Part shown: positions 8,375 through 17,140 of the stretch, piece by piece | Position numbering within the stretch: the first letter of the stretch is position 1 | Layout: each line of letters starts with the position of its first letter | NCBI RefSeq assembly: GCF_000379965.1 | Contig: NZ_KB904328.1 | Coordinates: forward strand, 372,001 to 436,000 | Direction: 5' to 3' | From: Hoylesella nanceiensis DSM 19126 = JCM 15639 | GTDB lineage: Bacteria; Bacteroidota; Bacteroidia; Bacteroidales; Bacteroidaceae | Length of the DNA stretch: 64,000 nt | The notes under the pieces: model-generated | What the model was told of the DNA's origin: nothing | Database searches by the model: none | Seen by the model: the letters and a program-made list of their open reading frames with translations, nothing else | Position numbers and translations under genes: made by a program

Positions 8375-8900
8375 GTACGTTGTCAAACAAAAGTACACAA
8401 CTTGACCTCCAATTAAGTTTGGGGTTTTAGTTATAATTATTAATAAAAAGTATATTTGCACTATGACAACAAAAAAGAATTCTCCTTGTCTGTTATCAAA
8501 CAATGGACCATGTTATATTGCTTCTTCTCTCAAACAATATCTCTGTAAGGAATATAATATCAGGCATATCCACGGCAAACGCTTGTTGACGCAAGGAAAG
8601 ATAGAACGATATCACAGATCGATGAAAAATGCAATTAAGCTAAATCATTATTTCTGTCCCTCTGAATAGGAAAAGGCTATCGATGGATGAGTGAAATATT
8701 ATAATGAGAAAATATTTTATGAATCGTTGGATAATCTTACACATAGAGACATATATTTAGGGCAAGGGGAGAAAATCAAGAAAATACGAGACCTAATAAA
8801 GGAAAATCCAATCAACAAAAGATTTTTTTTAATAATAAAACAAGGAAATATCAGAGTAAATAACAACATTTGCAGTTGTACATATTCTTTGAAAAGCGTC
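8375..8900 (+). mobile_element. Decayed IS3-like element, relic 2
   Basis: About 525 bp, same orientation and family as the element at 2349. The left inverted repeat begins at 8375; the right end (8874-8900) has drifted. It keeps more transposase than relic 1: NGPCYIASSLKQYL, HIHGKRLLTQGKIERYHRSM (the last part of an rve integrase core) and, after a stop at 8667-8669, YYNEKIFYESLDN and DIYLGQGEK. The N-terminal part with the first two catalytic acids is missing. It separates the lipid operon from the defence operon. Confidence 0.8.
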
Positions 8901-8946
8901 TGATATTTCATATTTAGACAAAACTTGAATTATTCTAGTACATACA

Positions 8947-10872
8947 TCATGCTTCTTTAAGAAGCTCAATCATTTCATCTTCATGTTGTTGGCAACAATG
9001 TTCAACCCATTCCTCATTAGCATTAGAGCATAAGTTGCTTATGATTTCTCCCATAAGACGTAGTTTCAAACTTCCTTTTTTCACCATCTTACCATAAGAT
9101 TTCATCTTAGATTCAGGGGAAAGATTCGAGAACTTTGAATTTACGCTTCGAGATATAATACACAGGTTTCCAAATGTATCTTTATCATCCCAGGAATCAA
9201 AAGAGCCATCAGAAGGATTCTGAGGATACCAGTGCTCAACAGAGTTGCGGAACTCAAATACAAAGTCTTTATACCCATCTTTGTTCTTGTTTTTCTTCCA
9301 AAGGAGATAATCCAAGAAGTTGAACACAACATGAGGAGTTTTTACACCTAGCTTAAAATCTTCATTGTCAAGGAAGTTTTCTTTAACAGCCTTTTTTGCA
9401 ACTTTTTCGGATGTTTGAATCAGAGATGCACTTATTGTATCCGAATCATTGTCATGTAACCAGCATAGTAGGTTTGTTATCCAATGCATAACCTTAGGTG
9501 AGGTATATGACACACGCAAGGCTGACTGCATCATCATATTTTCCTTGCAACGCACATTTGATGTGTTTTCCCATTCACTACCGACACGAAATGTGGTGTT
9601 CTTATAATAAGGTTTCTTATTGGATTTTTGACCAGATGTGTGTAACTCTTTTAAGCTCCACTCGCCTTCTTTATCTTCACCAGTATACTCACGCTTGACA
9701 ATGTACATATCGAAAAGATAGCGAGTCCGCAATAGATGAATGATAAACTTTCGAGCAAACTTGGCCAAACTTCTTTTGTCCTGTTTAATAGCTTGCCCAC
9801 CTATCGCACCATTATTGATTACATTATCAAAATCCGATATTAACTTTTTATCATCAAGTAGCTCTGCAAAAGGCTTACTCAACGACACTTTATAATGCTT
9901 AATAAACACACGAAGTGAATGAAGGAGGAAATAAGGGAAATCAATTATGCTTTCAAAACGTATATGTGTATCATCATCAAGCAAACCATCAACATCGTCT
10001 ATATTAAAGCTGGGCGATATTATATTTTGTAGTGTCTCACTGTTTTCTGCTTCTTCGATTACTCCAAAACAACTAGAATAATCCTTCCATTTATCTGACG
10101 GCCAAGTATTCCAGTCTCCCTTAAATATATTCTGGCGCTCAGCAGGAGATAAATGCATCTGCACATAACCAGTCATATCACTGCAAGCATTCCATATGCG
10201 TGAAAAGAACTCTTGCTCCCCTCTTTTGTTTTCACCGAGATAGGCCATGAGCTTAGCCTTAAGAATATCATGTTGTTCCAACTGCTCACCACGGGTATTC
10301 ATAATCTCAAAGTAGCGGTTCAAGTCGGTATTCTCAGGAACTTCTATCCTATAAAGCACAACATTTTGAAGGCGCTTAACGAATTCTTTCATTTTAATCT
10401 TTTCGTCACTACTAAACTTCTGCCTAATGACTTTTATGCCATTCAAAATGGACTGTTCTATACGCTCCTCATCATCTGAATAGATATCACCATCCAAGAC
10501 ATCCTGTATATGAAGAAGAGTGAAGTTTGAGTTTGCACGACAGTCAAATGTAAGTGTCTTACCGACTTCACATTCCAAAGCTCCTTCTGATACAAGATAC
10601 TGCAAAAGTAAATATAAGGTCGTGAGGCGCTGCTGACCATCAACAACCTCATACGTTTCCATCTTATCTTTAACCCTAGCGACAACTAATGATCCAATAT
10701 AATAATTCTCAGAGGAATCAATTCCGTTGATATCGTCAATCAACTGAGTAATTTCTTTGTCTTCCCAAGCATAAGCACGTTGATAACGTGGTATTACATA
10801 GTGATCAGTTGTGTCAAAAATTGTACTATCTGCTAATATTCGTAATTCTTCTACCATATTATTTGTAACCAT
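8947..10872 (-). CDS. DUF262/DUF1524 (GmrSD-like) restriction protein
   Basis: 641 residues. The N-terminal DUF262 part has VIPRYQRAYAWEDKEI and the signature VVDGQQRLTTLY (about residues 77-88), a ParB-like nucleotide-hydrolysing fold. The C-terminal DUF1524 part has an HNH-type nuclease pattern, VEHWYPQNP followed by FGNLCIIS and VNSKFSNLS near residues 555-600. Fused DUF262-DUF1524 proteins are GmrSD-type IV restriction enzymes that cut modified DNA (family knowledge). An alternative start at 10857 would fall just after the upstream stop; either way it is coupled to the other DUF262 gene. It is the last gene of the minus-strand defence operon. Confidence 0.85.
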   Translation of the reverse strand: MVTNNMVEELRILADSTIFDTTDHYVIPRYQRAYAWEDKEITQLIDDINGIDSSENYYIGSLVVARVKDKMETYEVVDGQQRLTTLYLLLQYLVSEGALECEVGKTLTFDCRANSNFTLLHIQDVLDGDIYSDDEERIEQSILNGIKVIRQKFSSDEKIKMKEFVKRLQNVVLYRIEVPENTDLNRYFEIMNTRGEQLEQHDILKAKLMAYLGENKRGEQEFFSRIWNACSDMTGYVQMHLSPAERQNIFKGDWNTWPSDKWKDYSSCFGVIEEAENSETLQNIISPSFNIDDVDGLLDDDTHIRFESIIDFPYFLLHSLRVFIKHYKVSLSKPFAELLDDKKLISDFDNVINNGAIGGQAIKQDKRSLAKFARKFIIHLLRTRYLFDMYIVKREYTGEDKEGEWSLKELHTSGQKSNKKPYYKNTTFRVGSEWENTSNVRCKENMMMQSALRVSYTSPKVMHWITNLLCWLHDNDSDTISASLIQTSEKVAKKAVKENFLDNEDFKLGVKTPHVVFNFLDYLLWKKNKNKDGYKDFVFEFRNSVEHWYPQNPSDGSFDSWDDKDTFGNLCIISRSVNSKFSNLSPESKMKSYGKMVKKGSLKLRLMGEIISNLCSNANEEWVEHCCQQHEDEMIELLKEA

Positions 10873-12175
10873 TTAGCTGAAGGAGTTTGTTGTACAAATC
10901 ATTCCATTTATCGCTTGCTGCTTTACCATCTGACCTTAATGATAATCGCATACTAGAGATCTCAGTGTGTCGACGTGCATATGCAATCATTGATATCACA
11001 GGCATGGCATTGCTGTATTTATCATTATTACCTTGCCCTATCGCATATCTATTGATAGTATCGAAGCCAAGATGAAGCATATCTATTCTGACCATCATTG
11101 CCCAAGTGAATAGTTTCTTAACAGCCACAACATCAAAATTATGGAAACGATCATAATAACAAAGTAATGCACAGAAAAATAAGTTTCGTGCGTAATTTAG
11201 TCCTGTTGACGAAGATTTTGATACCTTGTCAAACTTCTCTACACTATCTACATCCTTACCGCCAGTCAGAATCATCTCAATCTCATGGAAAGCAGAGTTT
11301 GTTATAATTTCATCCTTTATGTTTTGAAGCATCTGCATATAGTGATCTACCATCTCAAAGAAATCACATCCCGACACGAATGGCTCTGTGATAAGGAAAT
11401 ATGGCATCGCCTTATTAGCCCTTCGAGCATAGGTGTAACCAGATCCCGCTTCAATTCCTTTATAAACATCTATGTCGGCTGTGGTAAAGTTGCCACACTT
11501 CCTAGATTTAGCCCAATTCCATAACGGGAATAGATAGAGGTCGAATAATTCACGAATCGCTCCTGGCTTTTTCGATTCCCATTTGATAACGGCATGTTGC
11601 ATCTCATACTTATCACGGATTTCCCTTAGATGATAAGCTTTAAGAAGATCATGAGGATACAAAGCTCGTCCTCTAGTGTTTTGAGAATCGAATAATTGGA
11701 ATGCTTCATCAAGTCTGTCTACAACAATCACTACAACTTCCAATATATAGCCCAACGCCTTGTGGAAATCAGCCTTTGAACTATCATCTAGCGATGAGAA
11801 CCATTCACGGATGGTTGTAAAGTTATCGTGTAGATTCTTCTGTGTTACTTTATTGGAATATTTCGTATTGAGCAACGTACTAGAAAAGCCTTCCGAAAGA
11901 TACATCTTCAGCAATAGAAATGAGAAAATACGTTGTTGTCCATCAACAATTTCATATTCTCCTTTATCATTCTTATGGAGGATAACAGTTCCTACACGAT
12001 ACTTGAAATTCGCATACTTCCTGCTTTCCTCAATACTCTTTTGAGTATCGAGAATTAGCTCTGTGATATTTTTTGCACTCCATTTGTATGGTCGTTGATA
12101 TCTGGGAACAACGAGGTTTTCACCTAAGAGTTTATCTACAGACCATATCTTTGGAGTTGATTTCTTTTTTTTCAT
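10859..12175 (-). CDS. DUF262 protein without nuclease domain
   Basis: 438 residues. It opens with a DUF262 domain: LVVPRYQRPYKWSAKNI near residues 21-37 and VDGQQRIFSF near 77-86, the same catalytic loop as its neighbour. The C-terminal half is helical and lacks the HxxP/NxxN pattern of DUF1524, so it is probably an NTPase/specificity partner rather than a nuclease. It lies upstream of and overlaps the nuclease-bearing DUF262 gene (10859-10872), which fits a two-subunit GmrS/GmrD-like arrangement in which one subunit has kept an extra DUF262 copy. A 50-base gap separates it from mcrC upstream. Confidence 0.82.
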   Translation of the reverse strand: MKKKKSTPKIWSVDKLLGENLVVPRYQRPYKWSAKNITELILDTQKSIEESRKYANFKYRVGTVILHKNDKGEYEIVDGQQRIFSFLLLKMYLSEGFSSTLLNTKYSNKVTQKNLHDNFTTIREWFSSLDDSSKADFHKALGYILEVVVIVVDRLDEAFQLFDSQNTRGRALYPHDLLKAYHLREIRDKYEMQHAVIKWESKKPGAIRELFDLYLFPLWNWAKSRKCGNFTTADIDVYKGIEAGSGYTYARRANKAMPYFLITEPFVSGCDFFEMVDHYMQMLQNIKDEIITNSAFHEIEMILTGGKDVDSVEKFDKVSKSSSTGLNYARNLFFCALLCYYDRFHNFDVVAVKKLFTWAMMVRIDMLHLGFDTINRYAIGQGNNDKYSNAMPVISMIAYARRHTEISSMRLSLRSDGKAASDKWNDLYNKLLQLNGYK

Positions 12176-12225
12176 GCATGTTTTTTATGTAAATTCCAAC
12201 TAATACTTCGAAGCATACAATCAAG

Positions 12226-13353
12226 TTACTGTTCCAGAGTGAATTCGTCAGCAGTTCCAACTTTAAGATTGGCGGTCAGTATAGCCGACATTATACTATT
12301 GTCAGACTTGAACGTTTCTGTCACAATACTCTCCAGCTGTTCGCAGATTCCATTGAAATCCATATTCAAATCTAGAGTTTTGAATGAAATGATGTTGCCG
12401 TCAGGCCATTCCATCTTTCCATCTGGAACAATCTCCTCAGAGGTCTTGGCATACAAAAGCATTCCGTCAACCTTACCTGTATGCAGTCGGTCTTCGTGAA
12501 ACACATACGACTGTATCTGATAGATATTGTTGCTGTGAATTGATGTCTTGTTAAAGTTCGTCTGCATACTTCTTTGATAGTACTTAGCATCTATGATAAG
12601 CGCCTTTTCTCCATTCGTGAGATAGATGTCGCTCTGCATGATGGGCAGCATACTTGTGGACGAAACTTCCTCTTTTATGTTCCAATCTATCTGCTTGGCA
12701 GAGGGGTGTAGCTCGGGGTGATGGCGCTTGAAGTATTCCAAGATAAATTTTTCATACAGACGACACATGTGGGCATCAGAAAACTGCGGCATGTGATGGT
12801 TTCCACTTTCAGTAGTGAGCAAAAGATCATGAACCAAGAAGAAACATATAAAGCACAACGTTTGGTAGGTACAACTGTTACGGTCAAAGCGCAGATTCTT
12901 CCATTGCACTTGGCGCAAGTCGACCTCGCTTACATCATTAAAGAAGACAAGAAGTCTCCACAACTTCACTTTTCGTTCCTTCTTAACATCCTTTTGTTTC
13001 ACAAGCAACTGTATTGAAGACTTCACAATTTGGTTATAGAGATTGTCTACCGACAGTTCATCGTATTCACAACCTAGAGTCATTCTACGTGATAACCGTT
13101 CCCTTATGGTTGCTTGCATATCGAGCTTACCACGCATAGAACTCAGCACATCATGACGTTCTATGTACTCCTTATGCAGTCCTTGCTTGAGTTGGAAAGA
13201 CACGCTATGAACAAGAATCTCTGCAAAGAGATCATGCACATTGTTAAAGTCCTCACCAGCTATATCGGCATAGTTGTTTCTCCTAAGCTCTTGGAAGGCA
13301 TAGGACAGCATGTAGTAGATGTTACGGATGAATATGCCTTTGTCAATGGTCAT
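12226..13353 (-). CDS. mcrC: McrC-type restriction nuclease subunit
   Basis: 375 residues with the McrC plan: an N-terminal part starting FIRNIYYMLSYAFQ that contacts McrB, a middle helical section, and a PD-(D/E)xK nuclease near the C-terminus with SDIYL about residues 262-266 and IIDAKYY about 275-281 (Asp, then Asp-x-Lys). McrC is the nuclease of the McrBC system, which cuts DNA with modified bases when driven by the McrB motor. Its start overlaps the mcrB stop by 4 bases, so the two are translationally coupled. Confidence 0.88.
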   Translation of the reverse strand: MTIDKGIFIRNIYYMLSYAFQELRRNNYADIAGEDFNNVHDLFAEILVHSVSFQLKQGLHKEYIERHDVLSSMRGKLDMQATIRERLSRRMTLGCEYDELSVDNLYNQIVKSSIQLLVKQKDVKKERKVKLWRLLVFFNDVSEVDLRQVQWKNLRFDRNSCTYQTLCFICFFLVHDLLLTTESGNHHMPQFSDAHMCRLYEKFILEYFKRHHPELHPSAKQIDWNIKEEVSSTSMLPIMQSDIYLTNGEKALIIDAKYYQRSMQTNFNKTSIHSNNIYQIQSYVFHEDRLHTGKVDGMLLYAKTSEEIVPDGKMEWPDGNIISFKTLDLNMDFNGICEQLESIVTETFKSDNSIMSAILTANLKVGTADEFTLEQ

Positions 13354-15344
13354 TTCACAATCGATGTTAGTTTCTGAACCTCATTATTGAATTTCGTGTC
13401 GTTATCAAACCAATACTCTCTAAGCATAGGAGCTATGTCAAACTTGACCACTCTCTTCAGCCAATCGTTGTCTTCTACATCCTTCTTGTCTTTGTTGCAG
13501 AGGTAGCTATGTCCTATACAAAAGCCAGAACCTAAGGAATCATCATTCTCAATCACTTTGTTCAAATCAATGATAGCACTTACCAGTTTGTCGAAATCTT
13601 CATTGGCGAGTGAGCGTTGGTATGCTTTGAACCCATCTGTGGAGAAACCTGGTTTCATCTCAAAGAATGAGAAGCGGCGGCGTAGCGCATAGTCCATCAT
13701 TGCAAGAGAACGGTCGGCAGTGTTCATCATACCGATGATGTAGAGATTCTTTGGCACAGAAAACTCTTCCTGATTGTATGGCAATACCAGCGTTTCGCCT
13801 CGATAGTCTTTCTCTATCAGCATCATCAGTTCGCCGAGAATTTTGCTCAAGTTGCCACGGTTTATCTCGTCAATAATGAAGAAATACTTGCCATCAGGAT
13901 GCTGTTGGGCACGTTTACAGAAGTTGTAGAACACACCAGGGCGAAGGTAGAAACCTCCATCCTCCTTTGGCTTGTATCCCATCACAAAATCTTCATAGGT
14001 GTAGTTCTGGTGGAACTGTACCAGTTGCACCTTGCTATCGTCTTTCTCTCCAAGAATAGAGTATGCGAGTCTCTTTGCAGAGAAGGTCTTACCAACACCA
14101 GGCGAACCTTGCAAAATAATGTTCTGTTTGTCAAGAAGCAAAGTACGGAGATTGTCATAATCATCTTCTGATAGGAACACCTCATTCAAAAAATCCTTCT
14201 TGGTGTATTTCATTACGGCCTTTGCGGGCATCACAGGATTCTTCTCTCTAATAAGGTTTTCTATGTAATTATATTCGTCAACAGTGAGAGAATAGAATGA
14301 ACCCTGCGGATTCTTCAGAAACTGCATATTACGCAGTTCATCAACAGCTTTGATTTCCGACAAAGCAATACCAGATTCAAGCCCCTCTGTCTTTTTGAAA
14401 ATAATAGTCTGGCCATCACTTTCACGTTCTACGACAGCTAAGCCAACTATCTGCAGAGTTGGACTAGATTCATAAAACACGACGAGATCGCCTTTTCTCG
14501 CATCAAGGAAGTTTTGAAACACCTTGCGTTTCTTTCCTGAGTCGCTATAGAGTGTGTAATCTATAGTACCACCAACAGCTAGTTCTTGTGCGCTCCAAAT
14601 TTTAGGATTAGCTACCAACCACCAATAGTTTTGCGAGGCTTCAGGCAAATCAGCAGCAGGAACAGACTCTGTATTTTCACTCAACCCCGCATCATCCTCG
14701 TATTTTTTCATCACCCACAATACGGTCTGGACAGCCAGTAATACGGGACGATTGCGATACTTCTTCGTCTCTGGTGTCATTATTTGCTGTATCTCATCGC
14801 CATATTCTTTATCAATTGCGTTCAACAATTCAAGAAAATGTTCATATTTTCTGCCAGCATTCTTTGTATCAACATCCAGTTTATCACAGAGATAGCGATA
14901 TACCTCATCCTTATAGAAGGTATAAGTATTGGGGCTTACACAGGTAAGTATGGTAGCCGCTGTGCGTTCATCATTAGCACATACACCAAACTTATTGGTC
15001 GGACACAGACTGCGCATTGTCTTCTTGTACGCAGAAAGGCGATCAAGTAGTGGGGTACTCTCATCGGTAAGTGCTTTCAGACAATTCTCAAACTCTTCTG
15101 TATGCTGTTCCTTGAGGTATTTAAACACAGGAATGACACGCCCAGTGTCTAGCAAGTTTATATTTCGTTTTGACAATATTTCTATCACATCAAGCAATGA
15201 TTTGCTCTCGGTTTCGTCAAGTAACTCCCATTTGTATTGTTCACCTTGACCATTAAATGGTTTCTTTGCGTACAGTGTTTTGTATTGGTCTATAAGGCCT
15301 CGCAAAGTCTGCTTTTGGCTATTATTAAGTTCTATTGTATTCAT
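13350..15344 (-). CDS. mcrB: McrB-type AAA+ GTPase with EVE/YTH-like reader domain
   Basis: 664 residues. After a helical N-terminus (residues 1-220) comes an EVE-type domain of the PUA/YTH class at about 235-370 (NYWWLVANPKIWS, KGDLVVFYESS, IVGLAVVERE), which in relatives reads modified cytosine. The motor follows at about 385-664: Walker A QGSPGVGKTF, Walker B and McrB signature IIDEINRGNLSKILGE, sensor block MNTADRSLAMMDYALRRRF. McrB assembles on modified DNA and drives McrC. Second gene of the minus operon, 157 bases downstream of the PUA-like membrane gene, directly coupled to mcrC. Confidence 0.9.
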   Translation of the reverse strand: MNTIELNNSQKQTLRGLIDQYKTLYAKKPFNGQGEQYKWELLDETESKSLLDVIEILSKRNINLLDTGRVIPVFKYLKEQHTEEFENCLKALTDESTPLLDRLSAYKKTMRSLCPTNKFGVCANDERTAATILTCVSPNTYTFYKDEVYRYLCDKLDVDTKNAGRKYEHFLELLNAIDKEYGDEIQQIMTPETKKYRNRPVLLAVQTVLWVMKKYEDDAGLSENTESVPAADLPEASQNYWWLVANPKIWSAQELAVGGTIDYTLYSDSGKKRKVFQNFLDARKGDLVVFYESSPTLQIVGLAVVERESDGQTIIFKKTEGLESGIALSEIKAVDELRNMQFLKNPQGSFYSLTVDEYNYIENLIREKNPVMPAKAVMKYTKKDFLNEVFLSEDDYDNLRTLLLDKQNIILQGSPGVGKTFSAKRLAYSILGEKDDSKVQLVQFHQNYTYEDFVMGYKPKEDGGFYLRPGVFYNFCKRAQQHPDGKYFFIIDEINRGNLSKILGELMMLIEKDYRGETLVLPYNQEEFSVPKNLYIIGMMNTADRSLAMMDYALRRRFSFFEMKPGFSTDGFKAYQRSLANEDFDKLVSAIIDLNKVIENDDSLGSGFCIGHSYLCNKDKKDVEDNDWLKRVVKFDIAPMLREYWFDNDTKFNNEVQKLTSIVK

Positions 15345-15501
15345 TGATTATCTTGTTTATGTCTTTTTGTGAAATACCCTTCAAAAAAGGATATAAGGAT
15401 TTTCTCTTCTAATTTTATTCTATTGCAAAATCAAAAACTCCGCCATAGACACCATAACATTAGTGTTTGAGATTTTTCAAATTATGATTATTTCTCTTCA
15501 T

Positions 15502-16200
15502 TTAAAAAACACTCATGAGTAGGACAAGAGCCCCAATTGCAATAACAACATAGAATAAGCAACACCCCACATCACTACGCAATTGTTTTCTTTCACTCTC
15601 CTCGTATGCAGCCTTAGTTGAGTAACCTCGATAAGAATGTGATTCCTTATAACGATTCATGCGTATCAACTCATCAAATCTATCGGCCAGTTCTGGTGTG
15701 ATTTGCTGTTCACATTCCATGTGTTCCCAGTCTGCATCGGGAGCCTCACGTTTCATCTCCTCAAGGGTTACTAGTGAACGAGCGTCAGGCTTCACGGCAT
15801 CTTCTACATTAATAGGCATAAACCAAAGTTTGCGTCTCTTATCTTTCCAATCCTTGTCTTTGAATGGCTTACCATAAAACGTGCCATGCCATACAATACC
15901 AGTGCGTCCGTCACCCAACCTCACCATGTAGTATTTGTCACCCTCCTGCACATCGTCGGGGTAGGTGATGCTCCAACTCATTCTGAATCTCTGACCATAC
16001 TGCTCACGATCCTTGTAGTAATCCTCTATGGTGTAGTTGCTGTTCGTAGGATTCCAAAAGAGCACAAAGGCATTTCGGCGAGGAGTTTCTTCCTCTTCAC
16101 CGCTATAATCCTTGTTGTCTTCATCTTCCTCGTCATGGTCACCCATATACCAAGGGTCTTCCTCATTCATTTCTCGATAGAGCAATTCGCCTTCGTTCAT
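15502..16200 (-). CDS. Acidic PUA/EVE-like protein with C-terminal membrane anchor
   Basis: 232 residues of no named family I can assign. The first 40 residues are very acidic. Residues ~42-150 (FVLFWNPTNSNYT, GDKYYMVRLGDGRTGIVWHG, LWFMPINVEDAV) look like a compact beta barrel of the PUA/ASCH/EVE kind, a fold used to read modified bases. Residues ~205-232 form one hydrophobic helix (LFYVVIAIGALVLLMSVF), so the reader would be tethered to the membrane facing the cytoplasm. It starts 5 bases after the stop of the truncated winged-helix gene and leads into mcrB, so it belongs to the defence operon. A membrane-bound sensor is an inference. Confidence 0.65.
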   Translation of the reverse strand: MNEGELLYREMNEEDPWYMGDHDEEDEDNKDYSGEEEETPRRNAFVLFWNPTNSNYTIEDYYKDREQYGQRFRMSWSITYPDDVQEGDKYYMVRLGDGRTGIVWHGTFYGKPFKDKDWKDKRRKLWFMPINVEDAVKPDARSLVTLEEMKREAPDADWEHMECEQQITPELADRFDELIRMNRYKESHSYRGYSTKAAYEESERKQLRSDVGCCLFYVVIAIGALVLLMSVF

Positions 16201-16205
16201 AGTGC

Positions 16206-16362
16206 TTAATTTTTCAAATACCAGTTTGGCCTTTTCTCATCATCATGATAAGCCTTTATTCCATCCATACTATACAAAATTGAATTTATTGCACTTTTAG
16301 GAACATCTAGCTGCTCTGCAATCTCTGACGCAGTAATTGGAAAGGCTAACAGACTGTTGATT
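16206..16362 (-). pseudogene. 3' fragment of a Z-alpha-like winged-helix protein
   Basis: The minus-strand frame is open from the IS relic (16363) to a TAA at 16206-16208. The ~50-residue fragment reads ITASEIAEQLDVPKSAINSI, then LYSMDGIKAY and KRPNWYLKN. The spacing of Lys, Asn and Tyr in the recognition helix (PKxxINxxLYSM) and of Pro and Trp in the wing (P-x-W-x-L) is that of Z-alpha domains such as ADAR1, which bind left-handed DNA or RNA. A generic winged helix is the alternative. The 5' part has been lost to the IS relic. It stands first in the defence operon, 5 bases before the PUA-like gene. Confidence 0.55.
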
Positions 16363-16545
16363 GTACGTTGTCAAGCAAAAGTACACAACTACAAATGTAG
16401 TTATTTACTCTGAAATTTCATGCTTTATTATTAAAAATTCTTTCATTTATTGAATTTTACTTTATTATTTCTCTTATCTTTTTGATTTTCTACCTCTTGG
16501 GGATATCGATGCTTTGAGCGATTTCTTTGCTGGCAAGAGACATTT
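16363..16545 (-). mobile_element. Decayed IS3-like element, relic 3 (right end only, inverted)
   Basis: The minus strand of this segment matches the right ends of the elements at 2349 and 8375: terminal repeat GTACGTTGTCAAGCAAAAGT at 16363, then the CTACATTTGTAG palindrome, an A-rich stretch, and a drifted end of the transposase frame. No left end can be found. It lies in inverse orientation to relic 2, so the defence operon is bracketed by facing right ends. Confidence 0.7.
16392..16399 (-). promoter_or_regulatory. Outward -7 element in relic 3, facing the defence operon
   Basis: On the minus strand the bases read TACATTTG, matching TAnnTTTG, inside the same palindrome as in relic 1. It points at the truncated winged-helix fragment and the defence genes beyond. 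No other promoter was seen upstream of this operon. Function is inferred. Confidence 0.4.
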
Positions 16546-17085
16546 TTATTACATTTTATTTGGATTGAATTTAATTAAGTGCTATATTTGCAATATAAGA
16601 TAATGGATCTTCAGATACCGCGTCGGATTGTAGTTCCGAAGGGAGAGGGTTTGAAGATCTATTATTTTTTCTAATCCTTTGTAACATTTCATCTGGTGAT
16701 GCTGGATCGTCTGTAGATTCAAGAGAGCACTTGCAGTTCCATCTGGATGGTGCTTATTCCCCAAAGGGTGTTCAATGGGGAGCGTGATTTTCTTCTCCCA
16801 GTAGCCCCAATGAGTAGCTTCTGCATCAGGAGATGTGATAGGCACTCTATACATTATCAAACAAAATGCTCCTAACCCCATACGATGGGGGGGGCGAAAT
16901 TCTCAATAAGTCTCAATAAAAAACTTATACAATAAGGGATAAAAAAACGCCCTCCACCGTGTGGAGCCCGTACGACGGGGGGCGGAGTTATCATAAACTG
17001 CGAATAAATTTCACCTCACTCCCCTACTCAAAACAAGGGGATTGGGGCAATAAGCAAAGCAATAACAACAAAAAGGGGTGCTTTC
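16546..17085. other. Gene-free stretch between relic 3 and lipoprotein gene
   Basis: No convincing gene. A 99-codon minus frame here (16582-16881) has no recognisable domain and an unusual composition. The notable content is the pair of short palindromic repeats at 16876-16979, annotated separately. Confidence 0.5.
16876..16990. repeat. Short palindromic repeats with ACG/CGT centre (copies 1 and 2)
   Basis: CCCCAT-ACG-ATGGGG at 16876-16890, CTCCAC-CGT-GTGGAG at 16952-16966 and CCCGT-ACG-ACGGG at 16967-16979 are perfect inverted repeats with a 3-base centre. The last is followed by GGCGGAGTTATCA. The same design recurs near 17.7 kb and 48.6-48.9 kb. Confidence 0.75.
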
Positions 17086-17116
17086 TTTGCTCTTTGCACA
17101 TCTTTTCTTATATTTG
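17086..17116 (+). promoter_or_regulatory. Bacteroidota promoter, TTTG-N19-TATATTTG
   Basis: TTTG at 17086-17089 and TATATTTG at 17109-17116 with exactly 19 bases between them, a full match to the consensus, 24 bases before the lipoprotein start. Confidence 0.8.
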
Positions 17117-17140
17117 TAACCAATCAAAACACAAAAGATA

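Noticed and set aside
8463-8903. Two short ORFs as separate genes
   Set aside because: Both are pieces of one decayed transposase inside IS relic 2.
16582-16881. 99-codon minus-strand ORF between relic 3 and the palindromes
   Set aside because: No recognisable domain and its start lies beside the palindromic repeat; support is too weak to call a gene.
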